From positions 1 through 60,557 of the forward strand of contig NZ_JAUYNW010000090.1 in the NCBI RefSeq assembly GCF_030698145.1: a DNA stretch of 60,557 bases, written 5' to 3'. Position 1 is the stretch's first letter; every line of letters starts with the position of its first letter. The DNA comes from Phenylobacterium sp. (lineage in GTDB: Bacteria > Pseudomonadota > Alphaproteobacteria > Caulobacterales > Caulobacteraceae). Of the stretch, positions 27,521 through 36,689 are shown in pieces. Below the pieces are notes generated by a model. That model was not told where the DNA came from, did not search any database, and was given only the letters and a program-made list of their open reading frames with translations. The position numbers and the translations under genes are program-made.

Positions 27521-28456
27521 CTAGAAGTCCGGCAACAGGAGGGCGCGCGCCTCGGCGGCGTCGGCCATTACCTGGGCGGTGAGCGCCTCAAGCCCGTCGA
27601 ACTTCAGCTCCGGATGCAGGAAGGCGATCAGGTCGGTTTCGATGACCTGGTCGTAGATGTCTTCGTCGAAGTCGAACAGCCAGACCTCCAGGCGTGGGGC
27701 GATCTCACCTTCGATGGTGGGATTGACGCCGACATTGGCCACACCGGCGATCTCGCGGCCATCGGGCAGGCGGGTGCGGGTGGCATAGGCGCCGAGCCTG
27801 GGGATCACATAGTCGGTGAGGGCCACATTGGCGGTGGGGAAGCCCAGGGTGCGGCCGAGCTGGCGGCCGCGCTCCACGACGCCTTCGATGGCGAAGGGCC
27901 GGCCGAGGATCGCCGCGGCGTCCTCTGGCCGTCCGTCGCGCAGGGCCTCGCGCACGCCGGTGGAGGAGTACTTGGTCTCGCCGACCCCCAGGGCCTCGGC
28001 GATCGAGACGGTGAAGCCCAGCTCCTCTCCGTAGCGCGACATCAGCTCGGGGCTGCCGGTGCGGCCCTTGCCGAACGACACGTCGAACCCGACCGCCACG
28101 TGGCGCACGCCCAGCCCCCTGGCCAGAACCTCGGCGGCGAATTCCCGGTCGGTCAGATTGGCCATCTCGCCGTCGAAGGGCAGGACATGGAAGATCTCGA
28201 CTCCCAGCGCGGCCAAGGCGCGCGCCTGCTGGTCGGGCTTCATGATTCGGAAGCTGGGCGCGTCAGGCTGGAAAATCTGACGCGGATGGGGGTCGAAGCT
28301 GATGACGCCCAGCGGCGCCTTCAACATCCCGGCCGCCTTGGCCGCCTGGGCGATGACCTTCTGATGGCCGCGATGGACACCGTCGAAATTGCCATAGGCG
28401 ACCGCCGCGCCCCTGTCGGCCTGCGCTAGTCCCTTCCAGCCGTGAACAATGCGCAT
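27521..28456 (-). CDS. ribF: Bifunctional riboflavin kinase/FAD synthetase RibF
   Basis: Makes FMN and then FAD from riboflavin. The N-terminal FMN adenylyltransferase domain has AVAYGNFDGVHRGHQ (about residues 21-35) and the ISFDPHPRQIF block; the C-terminal flavokinase domain has GRTLGFPTANV and GVANVGVNPTIEG. Length 311 aa is normal. I prefer ATG 28456 (MRIVHGWKGL, with GAGG just upstream); GTG 28465, which overlaps the MaoC stop as GTGA, is the alternative. FAD output is relevant to the many flavoenzymes nearby. Confidence 0.95.
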   Translation of the reverse strand: MRIVHGWKGLAQADRGAAVAYGNFDGVHRGHQKVIAQAAKAAGMLKAPLGVISFDPHPRQIFQPDAPSFRIMKPDQQARALAALGVEIFHVLPFDGEMANLTDREFAAEVLARGLGVRHVAVGFDVSFGKGRTGSPELMSRYGEELGFTVSIAEALGVGETKYSSTGVREALRDGRPEDAAAILGRPFAIEGVVERGRQLGRTLGFPTANVALTDYVIPRLGAYATRTRLPDGREIAGVANVGVNPTIEGEIAPRLEVWLFDFDEDIYDQVIETDLIAFLHPELKFDGLEALTAQVMADAAEARALLLPDF

Positions 28457-28461
28457 AGGCC

Positions 28462-28884
28462 TCACGCGGGTTTCCGGGGGACCATGATCACCGCCTCGCC
28501 GTCGACCACGGTCTTGCCGTCCACCTGGCAGACGGTGGTGAGGGTGACGTGGCCGCGGCGTTCGTCCAGGCTCTGGATGGTGACCCGGGTCACCACGGGA
28601 TCGCCCAGCTTCACCGGTCGGCGGAAGCGCAGGGACTGGGAGAGATAGATCGCGCCCGGCCCGGGCAGGCGCGTGCCGATCACCGCCGAGATATAGGCCG
28701 CCGACAGCATGCCGTGGGCGATGCGGCCCTGGAACGGGGTGGTCCGGGCATAGGCCTCGTCCAGATGGACGGGATTGATGTCGCCTGACACGGCGGCGAA
28801 GGCCTCCACGTCGGCGGCGCCGACGATCTTGGTGATCTCGGCGGTCTGGCCCTCGGCCAGGTCTTCGAAGAACAGTCCCTGCAC
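28462..28884 (-). CDS. MaoC-like (R)-specific enoyl-CoA hydratase, 140 aa
   Basis: Hot-dog-fold hydratase of PhaJ/MaoC type that hydrates trans-2-enoyl-CoA to (R)-3-hydroxyacyl-CoA. The hydratase-2 motif is intact: FAAVSGDINPVHLDEAYA (catalytic Asp35 and His40) followed by GRIAHGML. GTG 28884 has GGGAG upstream and gives the family start. It may supply (R)-hydroxyacyl-CoA for polyhydroxyalkanoate or act in short-chain acyl-CoA pathways. Translationally close to ribF. Confidence 0.88.
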   Translation of the reverse strand: MQGLFFEDLAEGQTAEITKIVGAADVEAFAAVSGDINPVHLDEAYARTTPFQGRIAHGMLSAAYISAVIGTRLPGPGAIYLSQSLRFRRPVKLGDPVVTRVTIQSLDERRGHVTLTTVCQVDGKTVVDGEAVIMVPRKPA

Positions 28885-28926
28885 GCCGCCCGCTCCCGGT
28901 TAGATGCTCTAGTTAGCGGCTTTTGC

Positions 28927-29790
28927 TCACCACGCCAGATCGGCGATGGCGTAACTGGCTCGCGCGCCGTCCTTGGCCAGCAGGGATTCGACCGCTTGGG
29001 CGTCCAGGCCGTCTGGGCCGATGGTCTCCGCGCCATGGATGCCGCTGGCGATGAACAGCACGTCCAGGCCCTGGTCGTTGGCGCCCTTGGCGTCGGTGGC
29101 CACCGCGTCGCCGATGCAGAGCACGCGGGAATGGTCGACGGTCCGGCCCAGGATCACCTCGGCCTCGGCCAGGCACAGGCCGTAGATCGGGGCGAAGGGC
29201 TTGCCGGCCATGATCACCTCGCCGCCCAGCTCGGCGTAGCGTTGGGCTAGCGCCCCGCCGCAATAGATCAGCCGGTCGCCACGCTGCACCACAATGTCGG
29301 GATTGGCGCAGATCATCGGCAGGCCGCGCGCGATGGTCGCCTCGAAGCGCGCCTCATAGTCGTCCGGTCCCTCGATCTCGTCGTCATAGGGGCCGGTGCA
29401 GGAGATGAAGGTCGCCTCGTCGGGGCCCGCGAAGGCGAGGTCGAGGCCCTCATAGAGCGGGGCGTCGCGGTCGGGGCCGATGGCCCAGGCCGGACCGGGC
29501 GCGCGGGCGCCCAGCATCAGCCGGGTGGCGTCGCCGGAGGAGACAAAGGCCGACCAGGCCGCGCGCGGCACGCCGAGCTGGTCGAGCTGGTCGTGGACGG
29601 CGCTGGAGGGGCGTGGGGCGTTGGAGATCAGGATCACCGGTCCGCGCTCGGCGCGCCACTTCACCAGGGCGGCGCAGGCGTCGGGGAAGCTCTCGCGCCC
29701 ATTGTGGATCACCCCCCAGACGTCGGAGAGCAGGACGTCGTAGCGGTCGGAGAGTTCGGCGAGGCCGGAGATCAGCTTGGGCGCGGTCAT
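28927..29790 (-). CDS. HAD class IIA hydrolase (TIGR01459 type), 287 aa
   Basis: Phosphatase-fold protein. The nucleophile loop reads LLSDVWGVIHNG (Asp23); the usual second Asp of DxD is Trp, which I remember as normal for this alphaproteobacterial subfamily. Later motifs are ISNAPR (motif II) and GKPFAPIYG plus CIGDAVATDAKGAND (motifs III and IV). The class IIA cap lies between. Substrate unknown. ATG 29790 is the only good start. 42 bp separate it from the MaoC gene downstream, so they may form one transcript with ribF. Confidence 0.87.
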   Translation of the reverse strand: MTAPKLISGLAELSDRYDVLLSDVWGVIHNGRESFPDACAALVKWRAERGPVILISNAPRPSSAVHDQLDQLGVPRAAWSAFVSSGDATRLMLGARAPGPAWAIGPDRDAPLYEGLDLAFAGPDEATFISCTGPYDDEIEGPDDYEARFEATIARGLPMICANPDIVVQRGDRLIYCGGALAQRYAELGGEVIMAGKPFAPIYGLCLAEAEVILGRTVDHSRVLCIGDAVATDAKGANDQGLDVLFIASGIHGAETIGPDGLDAQAVESLLAKDGARASYAIADLAW

Positions 29791-29841
29791 GCCGGGGCGG
29801 TACCGGGCGCGGCCTTGCGGGTCAATGCGGTGCTTGGTCGA

Positions 29842-31101
29842 TCAGGCGCGGCGGCGGCTGGATCCGCGCAGCTTGGGGCGCAGGTCGGCCGGGGGATCGG
29901 TCTCGGCCAGCACCGCGTCGCGGATCGGGCGCGGCTCGCCGAACAGGTGGCCCTGGCCGAAATGGATGTCGAGCTCGAGGATGTCGACGATCTGGCGCTC
30001 GCTCTCCACCTTCTCGGCGATCAGGTCGACCCCGTAGCGGCGGGTCAGCTGGGCGAAATCCTGGGCGGCGAGATCGGGCATCGAGCGCAGCACCAGGCCC
30101 TCGTCGGTCTCGGTCAGCTCGTCCAGCAGCACCTGGGCGCTGATCTTCAGGAACTTCACGTCCGAGCGGGCCAGATCCTGGAAGTCGATGTCGAGGTCGA
30201 CGACCTTGTCCAGGCTGAAGCGGAAGCCGAGTTCAGCCAGCTTGCCCATGTTGCGGGCCTCCACCGAACCGCGGGCGTCGAAGGCGGCCTGGCCCAGCTC
30301 GAAGATCAGGGCGCCGGCCAGGTCGCGGTTGGCGGCCAGCAGCTCCAGGAACTGCGGGAAGAAGGTCTCGTCGGCGAGGCTGGAGGTGGAGACGTTGCAG
30401 AAGATCCCGACCTTGCGGTCCTGCTTGGCCAGCCGGCGCACGATCTGCACGCAGCGGAACAGCAGCAGGTTGTCGATCGAGGTCATCAGCCCTTCGGGCT
30501 CGGCCACGGTCAGGTACTCGGCGGGCATCAGCACCCGGCCGGTCTCGTCGCGCAGACGCGAATAGCTCTCGTAGAAGACCGTGCGGCGCTGGGGCAGGCC
30601 GACGATGGGCTGCAGGTAGAGGTCGACTCGGTTGTCGGCCAGGGCGTCGCGGACGGTCTCCAGCAGGGCGGCGGACTGGTGGCTGCGGCGGCCGTCCTGG
30701 CGGTCGGGGACGGGGGTGCTGGCGACCCGCTCCTCCAGCCGCTGCCCCATGCGCTGGACCAGGTCCTCCAGGATATGGACCTCGTCGTGCAACTCCTCGG
30801 AGCGGCGGACGGCCTCGTCGGTCATGGTCTCGACCACCTCCGACAGGCGGGTGTCGATCCTCTCCATCTGGAGCAGCAGAATGGTGTTGGCCTCGCGCAC
30901 CATGTCGAGGCCCCGCTGCAGGGTGCGCATCTTCAGGCTCTGGGAGACCATGGCGTGGATAGCGGCGCACAGCGCCAGCCCGCCCACAAGGGCCGCGACG
31001 CCGGCCGCCCAGCCGCCGCCGTTCCGCCACAGGAGGAGGGCGACGATCAGCGCAAGGCAGAGATAGGTGGCCGCAAGCGCCACCGACGTGAACTGTCGCA
31101 T
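29842..31101 (-). CDS. tipF: TipF-like degenerate EAL domain membrane protein, 419 aa
   Basis: Two N-terminal transmembrane helices (about 8-25 and 32-52), then a coiled-coil region (about 55-125), then an EAL-type domain from about residue 155. The signature is degenerate: the EAL position reads YES (FYESYSRLR), so phosphodiesterase activity is unlikely. This order is that of Caulobacter TipF, a c-di-GMP-binding flagellum assembly regulator at the new pole. Two abutting GANTC sites lie 12 bp upstream of the start. Assignment as TipF rests on architecture and lineage. Confidence 0.75.
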   Translation of the reverse strand: MRQFTSVALAATYLCLALIVALLLWRNGGGWAAGVAALVGGLALCAAIHAMVSQSLKMRTLQRGLDMVREANTILLLQMERIDTRLSEVVETMTDEAVRRSEELHDEVHILEDLVQRMGQRLEERVASTPVPDRQDGRRSHQSAALLETVRDALADNRVDLYLQPIVGLPQRRTVFYESYSRLRDETGRVLMPAEYLTVAEPEGLMTSIDNLLLFRCVQIVRRLAKQDRKVGIFCNVSTSSLADETFFPQFLELLAANRDLAGALIFELGQAAFDARGSVEARNMGKLAELGFRFSLDKVVDLDIDFQDLARSDVKFLKISAQVLLDELTETDEGLVLRSMPDLAAQDFAQLTRRYGVDLIAEKVESERQIVDILELDIHFGQGHLFGEPRPIRDAVLAETDPPADLRPKLRGSSRRRA

Positions 31102-31112
31102 AAGCCCGCCGG

Positions 31113-31128
31113 TCCGAATCGATTCGGA
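31113..31128. promoter_or_regulatory. Perfect 16-bp palindrome with two abutting GANTC sites upstream of tipF
   Basis: TCCGAATCGATTCGGA reads identically on both strands and contains GAATC (31116-31120) directly followed by GATTC (31121-31125). GANTC is the CcrM methylation site in Caulobacterales and marks GcrA-type cell-cycle promoters. It lies 12-27 bp before the tipF start. Confidence 0.6.
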
Positions 31129-31182
31129 TTATCGGACGGCGAAGCCTTGCAAGTCGAATGGATTAACCGTCGCAGGCCCGCC

Positions 31183-32061
31183 CTAGCGGGTCGGGACCGG
31201 GGTTTCGCCGCGATAGTCGTAGAAGCCGCGGCCCGCCTTGCGGCCCAGCCAGCCCGCCTCGACATATTTCACCAGCAGCGGACAGGGCCGGTACTTGGAG
31301 TCCGCCAGGCCCTCATAGAGCACGTTCATGATCGACAGCACGGTGTCGAGGCCGATGAAATCGCCCAGCTCCAGCGGGCCCATCGGGTGGTTGGCGCCGA
31401 GCTTCAGGGCGTTGTCGATGGCCTCGACCGTGCCGACGCCCTCATACAGGGTGTAGATCGCCTCGTTGATCATCGGCACCAGGATGCGGTTGACGATGAA
31501 GGCCGGGAAGTCTTCGGCGTTGGTGGTGGTCTTGCCCAGCGAACGGGCGAAGTTGACGGCGGTCTCGTAGGTCGGGGCGTCGGTGGCGATGCCGCGGATG
31601 ACCTCGACCAGCTTCATCAGCGGCACGGGGTTCATGAAGTGCAGGCCAATGAACCGCTCGGGCCGGTCGGTGACAGAGGCCAGCCGCGTGATCGAGATCG
31701 ACGAGGTGTTGGAGGCCAGGAGCGTGTGCTCGCCCAGATGCGGCGCCAGGGCCTTGAAGATGTTCTTCTTGACCTCTTCGTTCTCGGTGGCCGCCTCGAT
31801 GGCGAGGTCCGTGGTGGCGATGGTCTGCAGCTCGACGGCGGGTTTGATGCGCGCGATCGCGGCCTCGGCGGCGTCGTGCTCGATGATGTTGCGCGAGACC
31901 TGTCGGGTCAGGTTCTTCTCGATCAGGGCGATGCCGGCGGCGATCTTGTCGCCGCTGACGTCATGCAGCAACACGTCATAGCCCGCCAGGGCGCAAACAT
32001 GAGCGATGCCCGTCCCCATTTGACCGGCGCCGATGACGCCGACGGACTTGATCTGAACCAT
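31183..32061 (-). CDS. hbd: 3-hydroxybutyryl-CoA dehydrogenase, 292 aa
   Basis: Oxidises (S)-3-hydroxyacyl-CoA with NAD. Rossmann motif VGVIGAGQMGTGIA (residues 7-20), catalytic region SNTSSISI, and HFMNPVPLMKLVEVI (His of the His-Glu pair), then GLDTVLSIM in the C-terminal dimer domain. ATG 32061 removes an unlikely leader seen in the longer frame. It has its own upstream region beyond the etfA terminator. Works with EtfAB and the enoyl-CoA hydratases of this window in butyryl/crotonyl-CoA metabolism. Confidence 0.93.
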   Translation of the reverse strand: MVQIKSVGVIGAGQMGTGIAHVCALAGYDVLLHDVSGDKIAAGIALIEKNLTRQVSRNIIEHDAAEAAIARIKPAVELQTIATTDLAIEAATENEEVKKNIFKALAPHLGEHTLLASNTSSISITRLASVTDRPERFIGLHFMNPVPLMKLVEVIRGIATDAPTYETAVNFARSLGKTTTNAEDFPAFIVNRILVPMINEAIYTLYEGVGTVEAIDNALKLGANHPMGPLELGDFIGLDTVLSIMNVLYEGLADSKYRPCPLLVKYVEAGWLGRKAGRGFYDYRGETPVPTR

Positions 32062-32250
32062 GCAGAAAGAGCCTCGAAATGACCCGGACGACGACCCGTC
32101 CGACCGCTTGTGACGGGTTTCTAACATGGTCGAGGCTGCGGTCGACAAGCTTTTGCTGCGCCGCAGCGTGACAGTAGTGCCGAACTCGTCGTGTCAGACG
32201 GTTGAGTATTCGTCGTGCGCTACCTTGGAGATCATTCGGCGCCTATGCAA

Positions 32251-32284
32251 AGAAAAAGGGGCGGCTCGTCCCCGAGCCGCCCCC
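32251..32284 (-). terminator. Rho-independent terminator after etfBA
   Basis: On the minus strand, GGGGCGGCTCG pairs with CGAGCCGCCCC in an 11-bp stem with a 4-base loop, followed by TTTTTCT. It lies 24 bp past the etfA stop and is the best intrinsic terminator of the window. Confidence 0.92.
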
Positions 32285-32308
32285 AATCATTTCCGATGAG
32301 CCTCGACG

Positions 32309-33253
32309 CTATTTCCCGGCGGCGGTCAGGGCTTCCATCAGTTCCGGCACGGCGCTCTTGTAGTCGGCGACCAGGCCGAAGTCGGCGACCTGGAAGATCG
32401 GCGCGTCGCCGTCCTTGTTGATCGCCACGATGACCTTGGAGTCCTTCATCCCGGCCAGGTGCTGGATGGCGCCGGAGATGCCGATGGCGACATAGAGTTC
32501 CGGAGCCACGACCTTGCCGGTCTGGCCGACCTGGTAGTCGTTGGGGGCGTAGCCCGCATCGACCGCGGCGCGGGAGGCGCCGACAGCGGCCCCCAGCTTG
32601 TCGGCCAGCGGCTCGATGACCCGCTGGAATTCCTCGGCCGAGCCCATGGCGCGGCCGCCGGAGACGACGATCTTGGCGCCGGCGAGTTCGGGACGGGCCG
32701 ACTTCACCAGTTGCTGATCGACGAACTTGGTCTTGGCGGCGCCGGAGCCGGCCGAGATCGTCTCGACCGAGGCCGAACCGCCTTCGCCGGCGGCCTTGAA
32801 GGAGGTGGCCCGCACGGTGATCACCTTCTTGGCGTCCGAGGACTGGACGGTCTCGAGCGCGTTGCCGGCGTAGATCGGGTGCACGAAGGTCGAGGCGTCG
32901 ACGACTTCGACGATCTCGGAGATCTGCGCCACATCCAGCTTGGCCGCCACGCGGGGCGAGAAGTTCTTGCCCTGCGAGGTGGCTGGGGTCAGGACCGCGT
33001 CGTAATTGGCCATGAGCGGCACGACCAGGGCCTCGACGGCCTCGGCCAAGCCGTGGCCCAACTCGTCGCTTTCGGCCAGCAGCACCTTGCGCACGCCGGC
33101 GATCTTGGCGGCGGCGTCAGCCACGGCCTTGGCGCCCGCGCCCGCGACCAGCACGTCCACGTCGCCCGAGAGGGCGAGGGCGGCGGTGACGGTCTTGTGG
33201 GTGTTGTCCTTCAGCGACGCGTTGTCGTGATCGGCGATGACGAGAACGGCCAT
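32309..33253 (-). CDS. etfA: Electron transfer flavoprotein subunit alpha
   Basis: FAD-binding ETF subunit carrying electrons from acyl-CoA dehydrogenases to ETF:quinone oxidoreductase. The C-terminal FAD domain shows [55 protein letters not shown] and [22 protein letters not shown], all diagnostic. 314 aa is the normal length. Its ATG overlaps the etfB stop (TAATG), so the subunits are coupled. Partner of the two acyl-CoA dehydrogenases here. Confidence 0.97.
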   Translation of the reverse strand: MAVLVIADHDNASLKDNTHKTVTAALALSGDVDVLVAGAGAKAVADAAAKIAGVRKVLLAESDELGHGLAEAVEALVVPLMANYDAVLTPATSQGKNFSPRVAAKLDVAQISEIVEVVDASTFVHPIYAGNALETVQSSDAKKVITVRATSFKAAGEGGSASVETISAGSGAAKTKFVDQQLVKSARPELAGAKIVVSGGRAMGSAEEFQRVIEPLADKLGAAVGASRAAVDAGYAPNDYQVGQTGKVVAPELYVAIGISGAIQHLAGMKDSKVIVAINKDGDAPIFQVADFGLVADYKSAVPELMEALTAAGK

Positions 33254-33999
33254 TAGAGCACCCCCGCGGTCTTCAGGTTGGAGACGAGATCGGCGGCGGT
33301 CTCGACCTTGATGCCGCCGGCCCGCTTGGCGGGTTCGGTGACCTTGAGGACCTTCAGGCGCGGCGCGATGTCGACGCCGAGCGTGGCGACGTCCTTGATG
33401 TCGAGCTGCTTCTTCTTGGCCTTCATGATGTTCGGCAGCGAGGCGTAGCGCGGCTCGTTGAGGCGCAGGTCGGCGGTGATGATCGCAGGCAGGGAGACCT
33501 CGATGGTCTGCAGGCCGCCGTCGACCTCGCGGGTCACCTTGGCCTTGTCGGCCGACAGCTCGATCGCCGAGGCGAAGGTCGCCTGGGGCCAGTCGAGAAT
33601 TGCCGCCAGCATCTGCCCGGTGGCGTTGTTGTCGCCGTCGATGGCCTGCTTGCCCATGATCACCGCGTCGGGGCTCTCCTCGGCGATCACCGCCTTGAGC
33701 AGCTTGGCGACGGCCAGCGGCTCGAGATCCTGGTCGGTCTGGATCAGGATCGCGCGGTCAGCGCCCATGGCCAGGGCCGTGCGCAGGGTCTCCTGCGCCT
33801 GGATCGGGCCGATGGATACGGCCACCACCTCGGTGACGGCGCCCTTTTCCTTCTGGCGAACGGCCTCTTCGACCGCGATCTCGCAGAAGGGGTTCATGGA
33901 CATCTTGACGTTGGCGAGGTCGACGCCCGACTGGTCGGACTTCACCCTGGCCTTCACGTTATAATCGATCACCCGTTTAACCGGGACCAACACCTTCAT
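33253..33999 (-). CDS. etfB: Electron transfer flavoprotein subunit beta
   Basis: Small ETF subunit that binds [19 protein letters not shown] at the start, [39 protein letters not shown] and [28 protein letters not shown] are signature segments; the last contains the dehydrogenase recognition loop with its Leu. 248 aa is normal. First gene of etfBA. The upstream 155-bp gap is shared with a divergent small membrane protein gene. Confidence 0.97.
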   Translation of the reverse strand: MKVLVPVKRVIDYNVKARVKSDQSGVDLANVKMSMNPFCEIAVEEAVRQKEKGAVTEVVAVSIGPIQAQETLRTALAMGADRAILIQTDQDLEPLAVAKLLKAVIAEESPDAVIMGKQAIDGDNNATGQMLAAILDWPQATFASAIELSADKAKVTREVDGGLQTIEVSLPAIITADLRLNEPRYASLPNIMKAKKKQLDIKDVATLGVDIAPRLKVLKVTEPAKRAGGIKVETAADLVSNLKTAGVL

Positions 34000-34154
34000 G
34001 GGTCGCTAGCGCCTCAAATTGCATTGCGGAAAAATCGGTCGGATGCGGCATAACGCTTCTCCCGCGCATTGCAAGTCGGCGCCGGGACACAGCCCGCCGC
34101 AATTTCGGCCGACGGAAGCCCTAGCAGCACCCGCTCACGTAGAAGAAAGAACCG

Positions 34155-34451
34155 ATGAACCGCACGATCGACCGCCTGAAACTGATCTTCCTGGTCGTGT
34201 TCTTCGTCCTGAGCGCAGGTTCTTTCGTCTACCATCTCGGCTGGGGCTGGCCCGAGCAGAAATGCGAGGCCGCGGGCGACTGGTGGGACTGGCGCAGCCG
34301 CACCTGCGCCCACCCGATCCCGATCTCCGACATCACCGGGCGGGTGATCAAGGATCGCGCCGCCTACGACGCGGCCAAGGCTGACGGAATCACCGGAAAG
34401 ACCTCCGAGCTGACCCGCCCGTCGGCGACGGCCCCCGCGTCAAAGGACTAA
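34155..34451 (+). CDS. Small membrane-anchored hypothetical protein, 98 aa
   Basis: One transmembrane helix near the N-terminus (about residues 9-27), then a periplasmic segment with two cysteines (EQKCEAAGDWWDWRSRTCAHP) that probably form a disulfide, and a polar tail. I do not recognise a named family; the CxxxGxxW...C arrangement is like small alphaproteobacterial envelope proteins. It interrupts the block of adenosyltransferase and etf genes and is on the opposite strand. The stop overlaps the convergent adenosyltransferase stop (CTAA). Confidence 0.72.
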   Translation: MNRTIDRLKLIFLVVFFVLSAGSFVYHLGWGWPEQKCEAAGDWWDWRSRTCAHPIPISDITGRVIKDRAAYDAAKADGITGKTSELTRPSATAPASKD

Positions 34452-35017
34452 CGCGTCGCGCCGGACTTCCAGAACACCTCCCGCGCGCCCTGGTCGTTGG
34501 CGTGGCGGGCGGCGACGAAGAGGAAGTCCGAAAGCCGGTTCAGATACTTCATGGCCGCCGGACTGACGGGTTCGCCCGCCTCGACCAGGGAGACCGCGGT
34601 CCGCTCGGCGCGGCGCGCCACCGTGCGCGCCAGGTGCAGGGCCGCCGCCGCCGCCGTGCCGCCCGGCAGGATGAAGGAGGCCAGCGGCGGCAGTTCGGCG
34701 TTCAGGGCGTCGATCTCGCGCTCCAGGCGCTCGGTCTGGCTGTCGATCATCCGCAAGGTGTTGGTCTCGCCCTCGCGAGGCGGGGTGGCGAGGTCCGCGC
34801 CCAGATCGAACAGCTCGTTCTGCACCCGCGCCAGCATGGCGTCGAAGGCGGGCTCGGCGGCAGTGTGCAGGCGCGCCATCCCCAGGCAGGCGTTGGCCTC
34901 GTCGACGCCGCCATAGGCCTCGACCCGCAGGGAGGCCTTGGACACTTGCTCGCCGGTGGCCAGCCGCGTGGCGCCGCCATCGCCGGTGCGGGTGTAGATC
35001 TTGTTGAGGACGACCAT
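34448..35017 (-). CDS. Cob(I)alamin adenosyltransferase, PduO type, 189 aa
   Basis: Transfers the adenosyl group of ATP to cob(I)alamin to make coenzyme B12, needed by methylmalonyl-CoA and ethylmalonyl-CoA mutases. Signatures: KIYTRTGDGGATRL (about 6-19, ATP site), VEAYGGVDEANA, and C-terminal RRAERTAV plus YLNRLSDFLFVAAR. Starts at ATG 35017; the longer frame is foreign to the family. It follows the twin-TM gene by 14 bp. The link to ethylmalonyl-CoA metabolism is supported by mcd nearby. Confidence 0.94.
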   Translation of the reverse strand: MVVLNKIYTRTGDGGATRLATGEQVSKASLRVEAYGGVDEANACLGMARLHTAAEPAFDAMLARVQNELFDLGADLATPPREGETNTLRMIDSQTERLEREIDALNAELPPLASFILPGGTAAAAALHLARTVARRAERTAVSLVEAGEPVSPAAMKYLNRLSDFLFVAARHANDQGAREVFWKSGATR

Positions 35018-35031
35018 CGGAGACTCCCGTC

Positions 35032-35244
35032 CTAGCCGCCTGGCCCGGCGTTGTGTCGCCACCAGACGGCGGCCACCAGCACGGCGACGGCGATCGCCTG
35101 AAGCACCACGCGCAGCCGCATCAGCTTGTTGGAATAGGACCGCCCGAAGTCGCCGCCCCGGAACAGGGCGAAGAGGCCGATGAACAGGGTCACCGTCACC
35201 GCGATCAGGCTGATGGGGATGAGATACTGGAAGAAGGTGTCCAT
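35032..35244 (-). CDS. Twin transmembrane (HIG1-like) small protein, 70 aa
   Basis: Two hydrophobic helices (about 5-27 and 45-62) separated by a conserved basic hinge FALFRGGDFGRSYSNKLMRLRV. This matches the small alphaproteobacterial twin-TM proteins related to HIG1, which is associated with respiratory supercomplexes in other systems. Encoded directly upstream of the adenosyltransferase in the same direction, as is usual in this class. Confidence 0.8.
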   Translation of the reverse strand: MDTFFQYLIPISLIAVTVTLFIGLFALFRGGDFGRSYSNKLMRLRVVLQAIAVAVLVAAVWWRHNAGPGG

Positions 35245-35293
35245 GGCGCCAATGTAGCGCGCCGGCGCGCAATTGGGAGCGGGCTTGCAGCCT

Positions 35294-35908
35294 CTATGGC
35301 GCTGTCCGGGTCCGGAAGCCGTCCGAGATCAGGCCGATATGGCGGTCCATGACACTGCTCATCGCCTCGGCGTCGGCCTCGTCCCAGGCCGCCAGCCGAT
35401 AGGTCCAGGCGTACGAGGCCATCAGGGCGTCGATCACCACGTCCAGGTCGCAGGCCGGATCGACGTCGCCGCGGGCCACGCCCTCGGCCAGGCAGTCCTT
35501 CACCACCTGGCGCAGGCGCGGGTTGCGGCCGTAGGGGCGCGAGGCTGGGCTGAGGGTCCAGTTATAGGCTGCGGCGATATGCGCCAGGAACAGGCGCGTG
35601 CGACGGGTCTCGAAGGCGTAGTGGATGGCGAAGATCGAGCCCAGGCGATCGGGCGTCGAGCCGCGCAGGTGCGGCGCCACCCGGTCGAGCTCGGCGTAGA
35701 GCGCATCCAGGCGGTCGGCCATCACCTGGCTGAGGATGTCGCCCTTCGACGAGAATGTGGTGAACACGCTGCCCACCGAAACCTCGGCCTGGCGGGCGAT
35801 TTCGCGGACCGTGGTCTCGTCGTAGCCGCGCGTCTCGAAGAGCTCGCGCGCCGCGTCGAGGACACGTTGCCGCGTCGCCTCCTTCCGGGATCTGCGTGCC
35901 CCCGCCAT
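35294..35908 (-). CDS. TetR family transcriptional regulator, 204 aa
   Basis: N-terminal helix-turn-helix: RQRVLDAARELFETRGYDETTVREIARQAEV then GSVFTTFSSKGDI (about residues 13-57). The C-terminal ligand domain is distinct, with DALMASYAWTYRLAAW. The ligand is unknown, but the setting among acyl-CoA genes suggests an acyl-CoA or fatty-acid sensor. 127 bp separate it from the second TetR gene upstream; the two proteins are only distantly alike outside the DNA-binding part. Confidence 0.9.
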   Translation of the reverse strand: MAGARRSRKEATRQRVLDAARELFETRGYDETTVREIARQAEVSVGSVFTTFSSKGDILSQVMADRLDALYAELDRVAPHLRGSTPDRLGSIFAIHYAFETRRTRLFLAHIAAAYNWTLSPASRPYGRNPRLRQVVKDCLAEGVARGDVDPACDLDVVIDALMASYAWTYRLAAWDEADAEAMSSVMDRHIGLISDGFRTRTAP

Positions 35909-36035
35909 TTTGCCCCCGGCTCGCGACGCGATGCGCGGTCTTCCCGATCCCTGGTTACGGAAAGCCGCAACCTGGGCACTTGCCTGCGACAGTTCGTCGC
36001 GGGCGAACCGGCCCCGCGGCTCGCCCGGAACGGTT

Positions 36036-36689
36036 CTAGCCTCGACGCGCCCCGGCCAGGATCACGCGGATCTGGTCCTTCGACTTGGCTTGCAGAGCCT
36101 CGAGGCTCCAGCCCTGGAAGATGGCCTCCGGGTAGTTGGCCAGATAGGCGTCGAACAGCATCTGGGTGCGCAGCTTGGACTCGACCTCCTGCGACAGCTC
36201 CCCGCGCTGGACCCCCAGCTCGAGTTGGTCGGAGATCAGGTCGTGCATCGACTGGACCGGCGGCAGGGTGCGCAGTTCCGGTCCCTGGTCGGGGAGCCAG
36301 GAGATGCTGAAGGCCGCTCGGGCCAGCGGAAGCTGGCTCTTGTAGAAGGCGTAGCCGGCCACGAAGAGCTTGAGCAGGGCGTCCTCGACCGTGCGACCGC
36401 GGGCGGCGGCCTCGGCCATGGCCTCGGTCAGGGCCTGCATGTCGCTGACCATGATCTCGCGGAACAGGTCCGACTTGTCGGTGAAGTTGGCGAACACCGC
36501 GCCTGTCGACATGCCTGCCTCGGCGGCGATGTCGCGGATTGTGGCGCCCTCATAGCCTGCCTCCGAGAACAGGCGGCGCGCGGCGGCCAGGACCTTGGCG
36601 CGGGTCTGCTGCTTGGCGAGGGCGCGACGGGTGGGAACGCGGACCTCGGCTTCGCCGGCGGCCTCGAGGGTGTTGGAAACGTGTTTCAT
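36036..36689 (-). CDS. TetR family transcriptional regulator, 217 aa
   Basis: Helix-turn-helix in AKVLAAARRLFSEAGYEGATIRDIAAEAGMSTGAVFANFTDK (about residues 32-72). The C-terminal domain is helical, with a run of acidic and Gln residues (ISDQLELGVQRGELSQEVE). ATG 36689 overlaps the TGA of the small upstream gene as ATGA. A leader of about 25 residues precedes the DNA-binding domain. The ligand is unknown; it could bind the CAAAC-N4-GTTTG palindromes found elsewhere in the window, but that is untested. Confidence 0.9.
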   Translation of the reverse strand: MKHVSNTLEAAGEAEVRVPTRRALAKQQTRAKVLAAARRLFSEAGYEGATIRDIAAEAGMSTGAVFANFTDKSDLFREIMVSDMQALTEAMAEAAARGRTVEDALLKLFVAGYAFYKSQLPLARAAFSISWLPDQGPELRTLPPVQSMHDLISDQLELGVQRGELSQEVESKLRTQMLFDAYLANYPEAIFQGWSLEALQAKSKDQIRVILAGARRG

